A DNA stretch of 64,000 nucleotides from RGIG1959 sp045604545 (GCA_045604545.1 JAZUOG010000035.1:43833-107832); one strand, 5' to 3'. Positions 52,432 to 61,573 are shown, counted from the stretch's first letter. Notes: generated by a model not told the origin, from the sequence alone. Numbers and translations: made by a program.

Positions 52432-53007
52432 ATGGACAGCATTCCGAACAATGCCGAAGAATTATTACAAGCATGCGACGAAACAGGCGCGCCTCTTGCC
52501 GCCGTTCCCCGCAACGAGGCGCACACAGACGGTGTCCTTCACGCCGCCTCTCACACGTTCATTTATAAATGGGACGGCGATACGCTCATGCTGTTGCTGC
52601 AACGCCGCAGCGACAGCAAGGACAGCTATCCCGGAATGCTGGACACGTCGTCGGCAGGTCACATGGAATTCGGTTCCACCTTTTCAGAGACCGCACTGAG
52701 GGAATTGTCCGAGGAACTGGGGATCGTTGTTGATGAAGGCGCTCTTACGCCGCTGTTTATGCAAACCGTACACCTGGATAACCTATTCCATCAAAAGCGG
52801 TTTATCGATAACGAAGTCAACATGGTCTATGCCCTTGAAAAAGAGGTGGATATTTCCGCGCTCACACTGCAACAGTCAGAGGTGTCCGAGGTTGTGTGGC
52901 TGTCAGCGGAACACATTCTTCGTGACATCGAACGTGACGATACCGAGTTGTGCATGCGTCCCGACGAAGTCAAGCGGGTCATTGCCATGCTTTATGACCG
53001 GCGGTAA
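52432..53007 (+). CDS. NUDIX hydrolase (isopentenyl isomerase-like subgroup)
   Basis: A 191-residue NUDIX-fold protein. The NUDIX box is visible from GHMEFGSTFSETALRELSEE to LGI (about residues 82-104), with the REx2EE metal ligands. The N-terminal half (HRVSHTF-like AASHTFIYKWDGDTLMLLLQ) resembles the Idi-like NUDIX subgroup found in Firmicutes, but these proteins have no settled substrate. It is the first gene of an operon with a patatin-like lipase and AzlC/AzlD. Confidence 0.88.
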   Translation: MDSIPNNAEELLQACDETGAPLAAVPRNEAHTDGVLHAASHTFIYKWDGDTLMLLLQRRSDSKDSYPGMLDTSSAGHMEFGSTFSETALRELSEELGIVVDEGALTPLFMQTVHLDNLFHQKRFIDNEVNMVYALEKEVDISALTLQQSEVSEVVWLSAEHILRDIERDDTELCMRPDEVKRVIAMLYDRR

Positions 53008-53029
53008 TCGATACAGAAAGGACCAACAC

Positions 53030-53881
53030 ATGAAAAACGGACTGATTCTGGAAGGCGGCGCCATGCGCGGTATGTTCACCGCCGGCGTTATTGACGTCAT
53101 GATGGAAAACGGCATCACCTTTGACGGCGCAATCGGTGTGTCGGCGGGGGCCGCTTTCGGCTGTAACATCAAATCCGGTCAGATCGGACGGGCGATCCGC
53201 TATAACACCCATTTCTGTCGCGACAAACGCTACTGCGGCTGGCGGGTATTGCTTAAAACAGGCAATATATTCAGCACCGAGTTTTGCTACGGTGAGGTGC
53301 CGCTCAAACACGATGTGTTTGATTTTGAAGCATACAAAGCAAATCCGATGGCGTTTTATGCGGTGTGTACCGATCTTGAAACGGGAAAAGCCGTGTATCA
53401 TCGGTGGGACAGCTATGACGATCACGGATTCGACTGGATCCGTGCTTCCGCCTCTCTCCCGCTCGTGTCACAAATCGTCACCATCGACGACAGACTGCTT
53501 CTTGACGGCGGCATCGCCGATTCCGTTCCTGTCAAATTCTTTGAAAGCATCGGATATGACAACAATATCGTCGTGCTGACCAGACCCAAAGCCTACCGCA
53601 AGGACAAAAACCGCGCCATGCCGCTTATCAGACGGAAATACCGCGCATGGCCGCAGTTTGTCGAAGCGTGTCAGAACCGTCATCTGGTGTACAACGACAC
53701 ATTGGCATATATCGAACAACAGGAAGCACAAGGCAAGCTTCTTGTCCTTCGTCCCGAAGAGGAGCTTCCCGTCAAGCGCGTGGAAAAAGATCCCGATAAG
53801 CTCCGCGAAGCCTACCGCATCGGACGCGATATTGCCGAAAAACGTCTTCCCGACATTCTCGCCTATCTCCGAAAGACATAA
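53030..53881 (+). CDS. Patatin-like phospholipase family protein
   Basis: A 283-residue alpha/beta lipase of the patatin type (YjjU-like). LILEGGAMRGMFTAGVIDVM is the oxyanion glycine-rich loop, GVSAGA carries the nucleophile Ser, and LLLDGGIADSVP has the catalytic Asp of the Ser-Asp dyad. No signal peptide is present, so it is probably cytosolic. The ATG at 53030 follows GAAAGGA; the frame is open upstream inside the NUDIX gene but has no RBS there. Predicted to hydrolyse acyl esters of lipids. Confidence 0.92.
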   Translation: MKNGLILEGGAMRGMFTAGVIDVMMENGITFDGAIGVSAGAAFGCNIKSGQIGRAIRYNTHFCRDKRYCGWRVLLKTGNIFSTEFCYGEVPLKHDVFDFEAYKANPMAFYAVCTDLETGKAVYHRWDSYDDHGFDWIRASASLPLVSQIVTIDDRLLLDGGIADSVPVKFFESIGYDNNIVVLTRPKAYRKDKNRAMPLIRRKYRAWPQFVEACQNRHLVYNDTLAYIEQQEAQGKLLVLRPEEELPVKRVEKDPDKLREAYRIGRDIAEKRLPDILAYLRKT

Positions 53882-53903
53882 CACAAGGAGCTATTGGTTC
53901 TGT

Positions 53904-54575
53904 ATGAAACACACATTTAAAACCGCCTTCATCGATACGCTTCCCGTCATGACAGGATACCTGGTGCTGGGATTCGGCTTCGGCATCATCATGAAAGCAA
54001 GCGGTCTGAGCGTGCTGATGACCTTCGTGATGAGCGCCTGTATTTATGCGGGTTCCATGCAATACGCGGCAGTGGGACTGCTGACAGGCGGGGCTTCCTT
54101 GCTGACTGCCGCGTTGACCACGCTGATGGTCAACGCCAGGCATCTGTTTTACGGCATTTCCATGCTGGACAAATACAGCGACATCGGCAAAAAGAAGCCC
54201 TACCTCATCTTCGCGCTGACCGACGAGACCTATTCCCTCGTTTGTCGGGACACCGAAAACGTCACCCCGTCCTACTGTCTGTGGGTGTCGCTTCTCGATC
54301 ATCTTTATTGGGTCAGCGGCTCCGTGGCGGGGGCCGTTGTCGGCTCCCTCATCACCTTCAACAGCGAAGGCATTGATTTTGCACTGACGGCGCTGTTTCT
54401 TACTGTCTTTTTGGAACAATGGCTGACAAACAAAAAGCACACCCCCGCCGTCATCGGCGTCGGCGCATCAGTGGTATGTCTGCTGTTGTTCGGTGCGGAG
54501 CATTTTCTCATTCCGACCATGCTCGTGATTGCCGCGGCACTGTGTCTGTACAAGGAGGTGCCGACCGATGCATGA
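53904..54575 (+). CDS. azlC: AzlC-family branched-chain amino acid exporter subunit
   Basis: A 223-residue membrane protein with about six helices. TLPVMTGYLVLGFGFGIIMK, SACIYAGSMQYAAVGLL and NARHLFYGISMLDKY are characteristic of AzlC, the large subunit of the AzlCD exporter for branched-chain amino acids and analogues. AAGGAG precedes the ATG. The gene overlaps azlD by eight bases. Confidence 0.93.
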   Translation: MKHTFKTAFIDTLPVMTGYLVLGFGFGIIMKASGLSVLMTFVMSACIYAGSMQYAAVGLLTGGASLLTAALTTLMVNARHLFYGISMLDKYSDIGKKKPYLIFALTDETYSLVCRDTENVTPSYCLWVSLLDHLYWVSGSVAGAVVGSLITFNSEGIDFALTALFLTVFLEQWLTNKKHTPAVIGVGASVVCLLLFGAEHFLIPTMLVIAAALCLYKEVPTDA

Positions 54576-54894
54576 GCTTCACACTTGGTTGATCGTTGCG
54601 GTGATCGCCCTTGTCACGGCACTTCTCCGCTTTTTGCCGTTTGTGATTTTCCGAAACGGCAAACGCACCCCGCCCATCATCGACAGGCTCGGCAAGACAC
54701 TTCCCTTCGCGATCATGGGTATGCTGGTCGTCTACTGCCTCAAAGGGGTTTATTTCACCGCCGCGGCAGGGTTTGTGCCGAGTCTTGTCGCCTGTGCCGC
54801 GGTGACGGTGTTGTATCTTATGTTCCGCAACACCCTGCTGAGTATCATCGGCGGCACGGTGTGCTATATGATCTTGGTGCAACTGGTTTTCTGA
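54568..54894 (+). CDS. azlD: AzlD-family branched-chain amino acid exporter subunit
   Basis: A 108-residue membrane protein with four helices; TALLRFLPFVIF and IIDRLGKTLPFAIMGMLVVY are typical of AzlD, the small partner of AzlC. The ATG at 54568 has AAGGAGG upstream and overlaps the end of azlC. The operon ends with a strong terminator. Confidence 0.92.
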   Translation: MHELHTWLIVAVIALVTALLRFLPFVIFRNGKRTPPIIDRLGKTLPFAIMGMLVVYCLKGVYFTAAAGFVPSLVACAAVTVLYLMFRNTLLSIIGGTVCYMILVQLVF

Positions 54895-54897
54895 CAC

Positions 54898-54930
54898 AAA
54901 AAAAGCAGCCTTGACGGCTGCTTTTTTTAA
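54898..54930. terminator. Bidirectional terminator between azlD and the DUF554 gene
   Basis: AGCAGCC (54904-54910) pairs with GGCTGCT (54916-54922) with a five-base loop and A-run and T-run on the two sides. The converging genes end on both flanks. Confidence 0.9.
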
Positions 54931-55658
54931 AACCATGAAACGGGAAGAAACGCCGACGCAACAGCAAGCACAACGGCAGGAAGCAAATTGGCCACGCGGA
55001 TCGTCTTGCCCCACACAAGATTGATGCCGACACAGAAGATCAGTACGTTGCCGACGACCGACAGATTGAGCAGTGCCGCATCGGTCATGATCGGTACCAT
55101 CAATCGTGCAAGCAGGGTGACACTTCCCTGAAGCACCAACACGGGAATCGCCGAAAAGATCGTCCCCTTTCCCAGCGATGCCGCCATGACCATGATGATG
55201 ATCAGGTCGAGAATGGATTTGGTGAGCAAAATGGTGTAATCTCCGTAAATACCGTCGTTGATCGATCCAACGATCGCCATCGCTCCGATACACACCGTCA
55301 GCGACGCACTCACAAAGCCGTCAATAAACCGTGTGTCTTTGGCGTTGCCTGTTTTTTGCTTGAGCCACGCACCGAAGCGCTCAAATCCACCTTCGATGTT
55401 GATCAGTTCACCGATCAGCGCACCGAGCGCCAGACAACCGACAATCAGCAAATCACCGCCTGCCGACAGGGTACCGTCATCTCCGACCGAGAACATGCCT
55501 TTAAGCGTTCCCGCCGCACCGACAAACAACACCGCCACGCCGCAGGTTTTTCCGAGGGTGTCGCGACACCGTTCAGGCACCAGTTTGCCGAACAACATAC
55601 CGACCACGCCGCCGATGATAATGGCAACCGTGTTGATGAGTGTTCCGATTCCGATCAT
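54927..55658 (-). CDS. DUF554-family membrane protein (YdfK/YqgA-like)
   Basis: A 243-residue protein with about seven hydrophobic helices. IGTLINTVAIIIGGVVGMLF, GKTCGVAVLFVGAAGTLKGM and VSASLTVCIGAMAIVGSIND are typical of DUF554. Its biochemical role is unknown; transport is likely from topology only. The ATG at 55658 is preferred, because earlier in-frame codons leave the RBS (GGAG) too close to or inside the coding part. Confidence 0.88.
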   Translation of the reverse strand: MIGIGTLINTVAIIIGGVVGMLFGKLVPERCRDTLGKTCGVAVLFVGAAGTLKGMFSVGDDGTLSAGGDLLIVGCLALGALIGELINIEGGFERFGAWLKQKTGNAKDTRFIDGFVSASLTVCIGAMAIVGSINDGIYGDYTILLTKSILDLIIIMVMAASLGKGTIFSAIPVLVLQGSVTLLARLMVPIMTDAALLNLSVVGNVLIFCVGINLVWGKTIRVANLLPAVVLAVASAFLPVSWF

Positions 55659-55751
55659 ATAGCTTCGCATCTCCGATAACAAATTGATATGCCGTCAAAA
55701 AACGACTGCGACCATTGTAGCACACTCAAACAGATCCTGCAAGCAAAACTC

Positions 55752-55780
55752 TTGAATTCGTCGCGTAACAGTGGTATACT
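55752..55780 (+). promoter_or_regulatory. Sigma-A promoter of the CapA-family gene
   Basis: TTGAAT (55752-55757), a 17-base spacer and TATACT (55775-55780), 36 bases before the start codon. Confidence 0.75.
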
Positions 55781-55815
55781 GATACCAGCATCCTGTCACG
55801 AAAGGAGCCACCGTT

Positions 55816-56982
55816 TTGAGCAAAGCAACTTCTTCCCTTGTCTTCACGGGAGACATCGGGTTTGATCGGTATATGTACGGAAAATGGGACGACGAAAAGC
55901 TGTTGTCCGACGAGGTTCTCGCCTTTTTACACAGTGCCGATCACGTCATCGCGAATGTGGAGGGTCCTGTCGCCGAAGCCCCGCAAAACACCACGCAAAG
56001 CGGTGTTACCCAGCTTCTGCACACCATCGACCCCGCCGCTGTCAAAGTGTTCAACCGCATGAAGGCGGACATCTGGAACATCTGCAACAACCATATCATG
56101 GACGCCGGTGAATACGGCATGGAACAAACCCTTGCCATCGCCGCGCAAAACGGTGCAACGACACTGGGGGCGGGCATGAACATTCATCAGGCGCGAAAAG
56201 CGGTCATTCTTGATGAGGCGGGCGGTATCGGCATGATCGGTGTCGGCTATCAACGCGCCTGCCGTGCCGCAGGAGAAGAGAAAGCGGGTTGTTACAGCTG
56301 GAGCGATCTCGACGCCATCCGGCAGTCAATCGCCGACATTAAGAAAACCTGCCGTTGGTGCGTAGTCGTTGCTCACGCGGGAGAAGAATTCACCCCGCTC
56401 CCCTCACCCTATACCCGCGAGCGTTACCATCTCTTTCTGGAAATGGGAGCAGATGCGGTGGTGGCACACCACCCGCACGTCCCGATGAACTATGAAACCG
56501 TCGGCGACAAGGTGATTTTCTATTCACTCGGCAACTTCATTTTCGACACGGACTATCAGCGCGCCCAATTTAACACCGAGCTCGGCTTGCTGGTGAAACT
56601 GCATTTCACCGAAACGACGATGCGCTTTGAACCGTTCGGGCTCAAAATCGAGCGCGACACCGAACACGTTGTGAAAGCGCCGCTCCCCCGCATTTTCGAA
56701 GACGTGCAACAGGAGGACTATGCGCTTCTCGCGCCGCTGTCGGCAAAGGTTCTTGTCGCCGCCACCAAACGGCAACAACGCTACTTAAACCCTACTGCAT
56801 TTGCAAACGCCACCGAAGACACCTGGCGAGAGCATTTTGCGCAGCCGCTTCGCAGCGGTCGCGTCCCCGGCGAAACACTCGATTTCTTCATCATCTGTCC
56901 TCTTGCCGAGCAAGCCGACAACAACGACTGGCAAAAAAGCACGCTCGAGGCTGTTAAAGAGTATATGCTCGAACAGCTATAA
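55816..56982 (+). CDS. CapA-family metallophosphatase-fold protein
   Basis: A 388-residue protein of the CapA/PgsA family (poly-gamma-glutamate synthesis related), built on a calcineurin-like fold. FTGDIGFDRYM, ANVEGPVAEAP, NICNNHIMDAGEYGM, VVVAHAGEEF, VAHHPHVPMNYE and YSLGNFIFD hold the metal ligands. It has no signal peptide or membrane helix, so it is not a standard capsule anchor, and the activity is not established. It starts with TTG 55816 after AAAGGAG. Flanked by its own promoter and a bidirectional terminator. Confidence 0.88.
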   Translation: MSKATSSLVFTGDIGFDRYMYGKWDDEKLLSDEVLAFLHSADHVIANVEGPVAEAPQNTTQSGVTQLLHTIDPAAVKVFNRMKADIWNICNNHIMDAGEYGMEQTLAIAAQNGATTLGAGMNIHQARKAVILDEAGGIGMIGVGYQRACRAAGEEKAGCYSWSDLDAIRQSIADIKKTCRWCVVVAHAGEEFTPLPSPYTRERYHLFLEMGADAVVAHHPHVPMNYETVGDKVIFYSLGNFIFDTDYQRAQFNTELGLLVKLHFTETTMRFEPFGLKIERDTEHVVKAPLPRIFEDVQQEDYALLAPLSAKVLVAATKRQQRYLNPTAFANATEDTWREHFAQPLRSGRVPGETLDFFIICPLAEQADNNDWQKSTLEAVKEYMLEQL

Positions 56983-56985
56983 GAA

Positions 56986-57017
56986 AAGCCCACTCACGGT
57001 GAGTGGGCTTCTTTTTT
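56986..57017. terminator. Bidirectional terminator between the CapA-family gene and murD
   Basis: AAGCCCACTC (56986-56995) pairs with GAGTGGGCTT (57001-57010), followed by CTTTTTT. It overlaps the murD stop codon. Confidence 0.88.
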
Positions 57018-58293
57018 ATTGTCCGAACACCAGCTTGCGGAAAACATCGCCGCGTTCTTCAAAGTTTTTGAAATAGCCGTAGCTTGCCGCCGCAGGAGAC
57101 AAGATGCACGCTTTTCCTTTGGGTGTCACACGACGCGCGCGGTCGACCGCCTGTTGCAGATCGGCAACCCAGATGTAGTGCGGCTGACCGTCAACAGCGG
57201 GCTTTGCCGTTAACTCTTCGTAAACCCGCTTGCCCGATTCATACATGAAAATGACCTCGTCAAGCGAGCAAGTCGGCAAAAAGGCGACAAGACCCGTGTA
57301 ATCGATGCCTCTGTCCATGCCGCCGATCAGCAGGGTTCCCGCGTTCGGAATGCTGTTCACCGCGCTGATGGCGGATTCGACCGTTGTCGAAATGGAGTCG
57401 TCATAGTAATCCACGCCGTCCGCCGTGCCGAGAAGCTCCAGACGATGCGCAAGCGGCGAGAAGGTGGCAAGTGCCGTCGAGAATCCTTCATCGCTCACAT
57501 GGTAACGCTTGGCAATATCGTAAACAACCGAAATGTTAAACCGGTTATGCTCGCCGCGCAACTTGGTTTCCAGCGGTGCTTTCGGAAGATGATCGGTCGT
57601 GATGTGACAAATCTGCGCCGCGCAATCCCCGCTTTCCGGCAAGAATTCCGGGTGACAATACAGCACATCTTCGGCGTGCTGAAAGCGGTAAATGTTCCGT
57701 TTGGCGTGAGCATATTTTTCAAACGTACCGTAATGATCGAGATGATCTTCGTAGAGGTTCAAAAATACCGCCACCGAAGGGGACGCGGCGATATGCTCGA
57801 GCTGGTGGCAGGACATCTCCATCACCACGACCGTTGACGGGGTCAGATCGTCAACGATATCAAACACGGGAATGCCGATGTTACCCGCAAAAACCGTGTC
57901 AATGCCGTTGTTGTTAAGCACATGGTACAGCAGTGACGAGGTGGTGCTTTTGCCTTTTGTGCCGGTGATACCGACCGTCTGACGGGCATACACCGTCAAA
58001 AACTGTTCCGCCTGCGAGGTGATGCGGCAACGGTACTCCTCAAACGGTTTCGGCAGTACCACACCGGGGCTCTTGAACACGATGTCGTAATCATCAAGCA
58101 CGTCAAGATACATCTCGCCGAAGATGCCCGTCACATCGTCGTCAAGTCCTTCGATCGGTTTCATATCCGACACGGCAAGCGCCGCATAGCCGCCAACCTC
58201 TCGCAGAATACGATACGTCGAGCGTCCCTCTCTGCCGAAGCCGAGGATCAGCACACGTTTTTCGGAAATCAATTGTTGCAAATGCTGTTTCAT
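57016..58293 (-). CDS. murD: UDP-N-acetylmuramoyl-L-alanine--D-glutamate ligase
   Basis: A 425-residue cytosolic Mur ligase adding D-Glu to the peptidoglycan precursor. The N-terminal Rossmann domain (VLILGFGREGRSTYRIL), the P-loop GITGTKGKSTTSSLLYH, EMSCHQLEHI, YEDHLDHYGTFEKYAHAK and the C-terminal YYDDSISTTVESA are all present. It sits alone, away from other mur or division genes. AAGGAGC precedes the ATG. Confidence 0.94.
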   Translation of the reverse strand: MKQHLQQLISEKRVLILGFGREGRSTYRILREVGGYAALAVSDMKPIEGLDDDVTGIFGEMYLDVLDDYDIVFKSPGVVLPKPFEEYRCRITSQAEQFLTVYARQTVGITGTKGKSTTSSLLYHVLNNNGIDTVFAGNIGIPVFDIVDDLTPSTVVVMEMSCHQLEHIAASPSVAVFLNLYEDHLDHYGTFEKYAHAKRNIYRFQHAEDVLYCHPEFLPESGDCAAQICHITTDHLPKAPLETKLRGEHNRFNISVVYDIAKRYHVSDEGFSTALATFSPLAHRLELLGTADGVDYYDDSISTTVESAISAVNSIPNAGTLLIGGMDRGIDYTGLVAFLPTCSLDEVIFMYESGKRVYEELTAKPAVDGQPHYIWVADLQQAVDRARRVTPKGKACILSPAAASYGYFKNFEERGDVFRKLVFGQ

Positions 58294-58320
58294 GGTTCAA
58301 CTGCTCCTTCGGACAGGATA

Positions 58321-58839
58321 TCACAGAATCTTGTAATACAGGTTTCTGGTCATACCGTATTTATGCGTTGTCTTGTTGTAAGAAAAACCGAGCTTTTCCA
58401 TGTTGCGAATGCTGTGCGAATTAAGCGGCGAGGCCGTCGCGCACAGGATATCGACAGGCATATCGGCGGCATACAACAGCAGGCGTTTGCCGAGTTCATA
58501 CTGCAGACCGTTGCCACGAAAGGCTTTTTTGACAATACACAGCTTATAATTGGCTGAATTCATGCCCTCGCACGACACGCCGTCGAGGTACGGCATCAAT
58601 TTCTCGGCGTCCTCAAGCGGCACATACAGCACCGATAATGCCGCCAGCTCTCCCTGATACCACGCGCCAAGCGTCACATGAGGAGGTCTCAGACAATCGA
58701 GAAGCATTTCCGGGGTGTTTTTGCGCAACAATTCCGGATTCTCCAAATGGCGGAACGTATCGTCCTGAAGCTCAAGCACAGCCGCCAGATCGTTTTCATC
58801 GCATTCTCTGATTTCAAAGGAAGATATATCGAGTTTCAT
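58321..58839 (-). CDS. GNAT-family N-acetyltransferase
   Basis: A 172-residue GNAT-fold protein. The acetyl-CoA binding region is KLCIVKKAFRGNGLQYELGK, with the loose R/QxxGxG/A pattern, followed by LLLYAADMPV and the late NSHSIRNMEKLGF segment usual in GNAT motif B. The substrate is not known. It overlaps the preceding hypothetical gene by four bases (ATGA), so the two are probably co-translated. Confidence 0.85.
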   Translation of the reverse strand: MKLDISSFEIRECDENDLAAVLELQDDTFRHLENPELLRKNTPEMLLDCLRPPHVTLGAWYQGELAALSVLYVPLEDAEKLMPYLDGVSCEGMNSANYKLCIVKKAFRGNGLQYELGKRLLLYAADMPVDILCATASPLNSHSIRNMEKLGFSYNKTTHKYGMTRNLYYKIL

Positions 58840-59552
58840 CTGAATCGTTTACACTCCTTTATCCAACCGTCATATATCTGCTTCTGGGAGTCGGTCACCA
58901 TCAGATCCTTGAGAGGTCTCGTCTTGAAAACACTGTTTTCGGCATCAATCTTGTGGGCAACCTTTTCGCGGTATTGTATCCATTCGTATTCCAGACAAAA
59001 GATGTTTTTAAAGTTTTCGGGTTGTGGAGCAAGCTTTTCCTGCTGAACAAACTGACTGTGGACCGCCAGAAAGAAGCGATAAGCGAACAGATCGTCAATC
59101 ATTTCGAAGCTGATCGCTCCGTTTTTCTCAAGAAGATAGATCGTTTCAAAAAAGGTCAGATAGTTGGAAACAACGACCTTGGGAAACGTCAGCAGACAAG
59201 TGCCCTTCGCGGCACATTCCCCGCCGCTTGCACACTTGCCGTCACGGCAATCCTGAAGCGCTGTATAAAGTTCAACGTTGCCTTTGCTTTCGGTAAAGGT
59301 TCTGTTCAGTTCAACAATAAACGATGCACGGGAAATCTCCTTGGAGTCGTTAAGTTGACGCACGGCAATCAACACCGAAACGAGAAGACCGATCGATTCA
59401 AGACCGGAGATGGCGATCGACACAAACGCTTCATCCGACATGACCAACAGTGATCGGACAAAAGAAAACCCCGTGATCAACAGCGCTATCACCAGCACCA
59501 ATATCAGTACATGAAGCGAGCCTCTTTTAACCGAACGTTTCACGGTTGCCAC
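58836..59552 (-). CDS. Hypothetical two-helix membrane protein
   Basis: I do not recognise this protein. It has 238 residues: a basic N-terminus (VKRSVKRG), two hydrophobic helices (about 13-32 and 41-65), and a soluble helical domain of about 170 residues presumably in the cytosol. A Cys cluster (CRDGKCASGGECAAKGTC, about 101-119) could bind a metal or form disulphides. It resembles in layout the DUF4760-type proteins. It has a strong promoter (59584-59612) and is coupled to a GNAT gene. Confidence 0.75.
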   Translation of the reverse strand: MATVKRSVKRGSLHVLILVLVIALLITGFSFVRSLLVMSDEAFVSIAISGLESIGLLVSVLIAVRQLNDSKEISRASFIVELNRTFTESKGNVELYTALQDCRDGKCASGGECAAKGTCLLTFPKVVVSNYLTFFETIYLLEKNGAISFEMIDDLFAYRFFLAVHSQFVQQEKLAPQPENFKNIFCLEYEWIQYREKVAHKIDAENSVFKTRPLKDLMVTDSQKQIYDGWIKECKRFR

Positions 59553-59583
59553 CCCACATCTTTATAATTTTGCATTCCCTATT

Positions 59584-59612
59584 ATTATACAACGCTCCCT
59601 ATGAAAAGTCAA
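59584..59612 (-). promoter_or_regulatory. Sigma-A promoter of the hypothetical-GNAT pair
   Basis: On the minus strand TTGACT (59612-59607), a 17-base spacer and TATAAT (59589-59584), 31 bases before the start codon at 59552. The -35 box abuts the hairpin at 59614-59647. Confidence 0.8.
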
Positions 59613-59613
59613 T

Positions 59614-59647
59614 CGCCGACACACCGCCTGTCTGCGGTATGTCGGCG
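59614..59647 (-). terminator. Hairpin after the alpha/beta hydrolase gene
   Basis: CGCCGACA (59614-59621) pairs with TGTCGGCG (59640-59647), with an inner CCGC/GCGG pairing. It lies six bases past the stop codon. Few Ts follow on the minus strand, so terminator strength is uncertain. Confidence 0.5.
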
Positions 59648-59653
59648 TGAATA

Positions 59654-60484
59654 TCAGGTGTTCAACAGCCACGATACGCTGTTTTCAAGAATGATTTCGA
59701 GATCATCGGGGCGTTTGAAGCGATGATCCGCTCCCTCGACGGCAATCAGACAAATGTGGTCGCAACGCTCTGACAACTGCTTCACCGCGGCAAACGGAAT
59801 GACATCGTCCTTCGTGCCGTGAATGATCATGAACGGTTCATCGGGAATCAAAAACGGCTGTTCGAGCAAATCGCGATACAAGGCACCGGAAACGTGCATG
59901 TTTCTCTCAAATCCGCAAACCGCTCCGTTTTCAAGCAATTCCTCGACGGCGGTCGGCGCAACGATGTGTTCGAGCGCTGTCGCCATTGTCACCGCAGGAG
60001 CGCGAAACACCTTGCGGATACCGCTGAGTTCTTCGGTGCAAAGCGACGCGATATACCCGCCGAAGCTGGTCGCAAACAGACCGTATGCGGCATCGGAATA
60101 GGTGGTTTTCGCCCACGATACCACCGTGAGCAAATCGCGTTTGCAGTTGTCCACTCTGAGCCTGTCGTCGGGAGCGGTACTGTCGCCGTGAGCGGGAAAG
60201 TCAAAGCACACAAGCGCCCATTGTTTTTTATGCAAAGCAAGTGCCAGCTGTGTCAGCACCGAGCTGTTCTTGTCGCCCGCAAAGCCGTGCACGCCGATCA
60301 CGATGCCGTTCGGTTTTCCGAACGGCGGTGCAAACAGCTTGCAGGATATATCATACCCGTCGGACGGCAGGGAAAATTTGTGAATCTCAGGGTAATCCAA
60401 GGAGCGCCATTCGTCCCGTTGTTCACCGTATTCCTCCATAATATCCGAGAGTGTTCTGTTATGAAAATACTCCTCGTACGTCAT
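59654..60484 (-). CDS. Alpha/beta hydrolase
   Basis: A 276-residue cytosolic serine hydrolase. IVIGVHGFAGDKNS is the oxyanion HG loop, ALVCFDFPAHGDS follows, ATSFGGYIASL is the nucleophile elbow with the catalytic Ser in a SFGG variant of GxSxG, and MIIHGTKDDVIPF and EGADHRF provide the Asp and His. The substrate is unknown. It starts with ATG 60484 after AGGTG and follows the SpoIID-like gene by three bases. Confidence 0.87.
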   Translation of the reverse strand: MTYEEYFHNRTLSDIMEEYGEQRDEWRSLDYPEIHKFSLPSDGYDISCKLFAPPFGKPNGIVIGVHGFAGDKNSSVLTQLALALHKKQWALVCFDFPAHGDSTAPDDRLRVDNCKRDLLTVVSWAKTTYSDAAYGLFATSFGGYIASLCTEELSGIRKVFRAPAVTMATALEHIVAPTAVEELLENGAVCGFERNMHVSGALYRDLLEQPFLIPDEPFMIIHGTKDDVIPFAAVKQLSERCDHICLIAVEGADHRFKRPDDLEIILENSVSWLLNT

Positions 60485-60487
60485 GTG

Positions 60488-61477
60488 TCAATCACCTGCT
60501 GACTGCTGTGTTGTTGTTTTAAGTGTATCCGAATCGGTCGCACTTGTCAACACGGTATGGGGATAGTAATGCGAAAGTATGCCATCAAAAGTCGTGCCGT
60601 TTCGGGCAAGACCTTCCGCTCCGCACAGACTCATACCGACGAAATGACCGCTTCCTTTCACCGTAAATATCACCTGCTCCTCCTGCACACAGACCTCAAA
60701 CGCGGCCGACGGAAGGGAGAAAGCCTCCTGCAAAGCAAAGCCTGACAGCGTCTTCCCTGCCACCGCTATGGTTGTCACGGTTCCCGCATTGGTTTTCTGT
60801 GCTTCACCAAACCACGTTTCGGCAATGCCGATCGCCTCTGTGCCGCAAAGAGCTTTTAATACAGGGGCTGCTTCGGAGGCAGGAATCGTCACGGTTGACA
60901 GTTGCCGCTCATCGAGGGCGTCCGCAGGACTTGCCACCGATTGCAGGTACGGCACGCTTTCCGAGAGAAGCGTCACGGCATCCTCCGTCTTTCCGCCGTT
61001 CATGGTGTGATAGAGCGCCATGATCGGTGTTCCCTCATACAGCAATCGCTGACCAAACACCGTGTCCACGGTTGTGCGGTACATCGTCATCAAGCGATCG
61101 TAGTTTTCTCCCCACCGCTCCCGCCAGTACGCCTCACAATACCCCTGCGGATAAGGCAATACGGGATCAACGATGTCCGCAGACTCCGACGAACGATGGG
61201 CCTTCTGATAGCCGAACAGACTGTAAAGCGCAACGGTCTGTGCCTTGATCACCTCGGGCGATACATCGGCAGAAACCGTACCGATCACGCTGTACAGCGT
61301 CAGATCGTAAGCATCGATATCGCTGACCGTCACACCATCGTCATGAAGCACCGAAAACACCTCGCTTTCGCTGATTAATTGTGTCACCGTCGGTGTGGTT
61401 GTCCCCGATAAAAACAGCGGCGGAAGCGCCAAAAAACACAGTGCGGCAATCACCACCATTAGCATATACCCTCTCAT
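60488..61477 (-). CDS. SpoIID/LytB-domain protein with altered catalytic position
   Basis: A 329-residue protein with an N-terminal membrane helix (about 5-24) and an external SpoIID domain, a lytic transglycosylase fold that cleaves denuded peptidoglycan in engulfment or germination. PEVIKAQTVALYSLFGYQK and the C-terminal GSGHFVGMSLCGAEGLARNG with ILSHYYPHT match SpoIID. The usual Glu in the VxxE(M) motif appears as Asp71 (TVSADVS), so activity may be changed. The ATG at 61477 follows AAAGGA at eight bases; the frame is open to 61528. It could be SpoIID itself or a paralogue. Confidence 0.8.
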   Translation of the reverse strand: MRGYMLMVVIAALCFLALPPLFLSGTTTPTVTQLISESEVFSVLHDDGVTVSDIDAYDLTLYSVIGTVSADVSPEVIKAQTVALYSLFGYQKAHRSSESADIVDPVLPYPQGYCEAYWRERWGENYDRLMTMYRTTVDTVFGQRLLYEGTPIMALYHTMNGGKTEDAVTLLSESVPYLQSVASPADALDERQLSTVTIPASEAAPVLKALCGTEAIGIAETWFGEAQKTNAGTVTTIAVAGKTLSGFALQEAFSLPSAAFEVCVQEEQVIFTVKGSGHFVGMSLCGAEGLARNGTTFDGILSHYYPHTVLTSATDSDTLKTTTQQSAGD

Positions 61478-61504
61478 AGCTCCCGTCCTTTCTGTGGCTT
61501 TTAC

Positions 61505-61533
61505 TTGACATTGCGATGTATTCATCATATAAT
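61505..61533 (+). promoter_or_regulatory. Consensus sigma-A promoter of citrate synthase
   Basis: TTGACA (61505-61510), an exact 17-base spacer and TATAAT (61528-61533), 40 bases before the chosen TTG start. Confidence 0.9.
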
Positions 61534-61573
61534 AAATTATGTATACATAAAAATGAAAGCGGAGGAATCCTTT

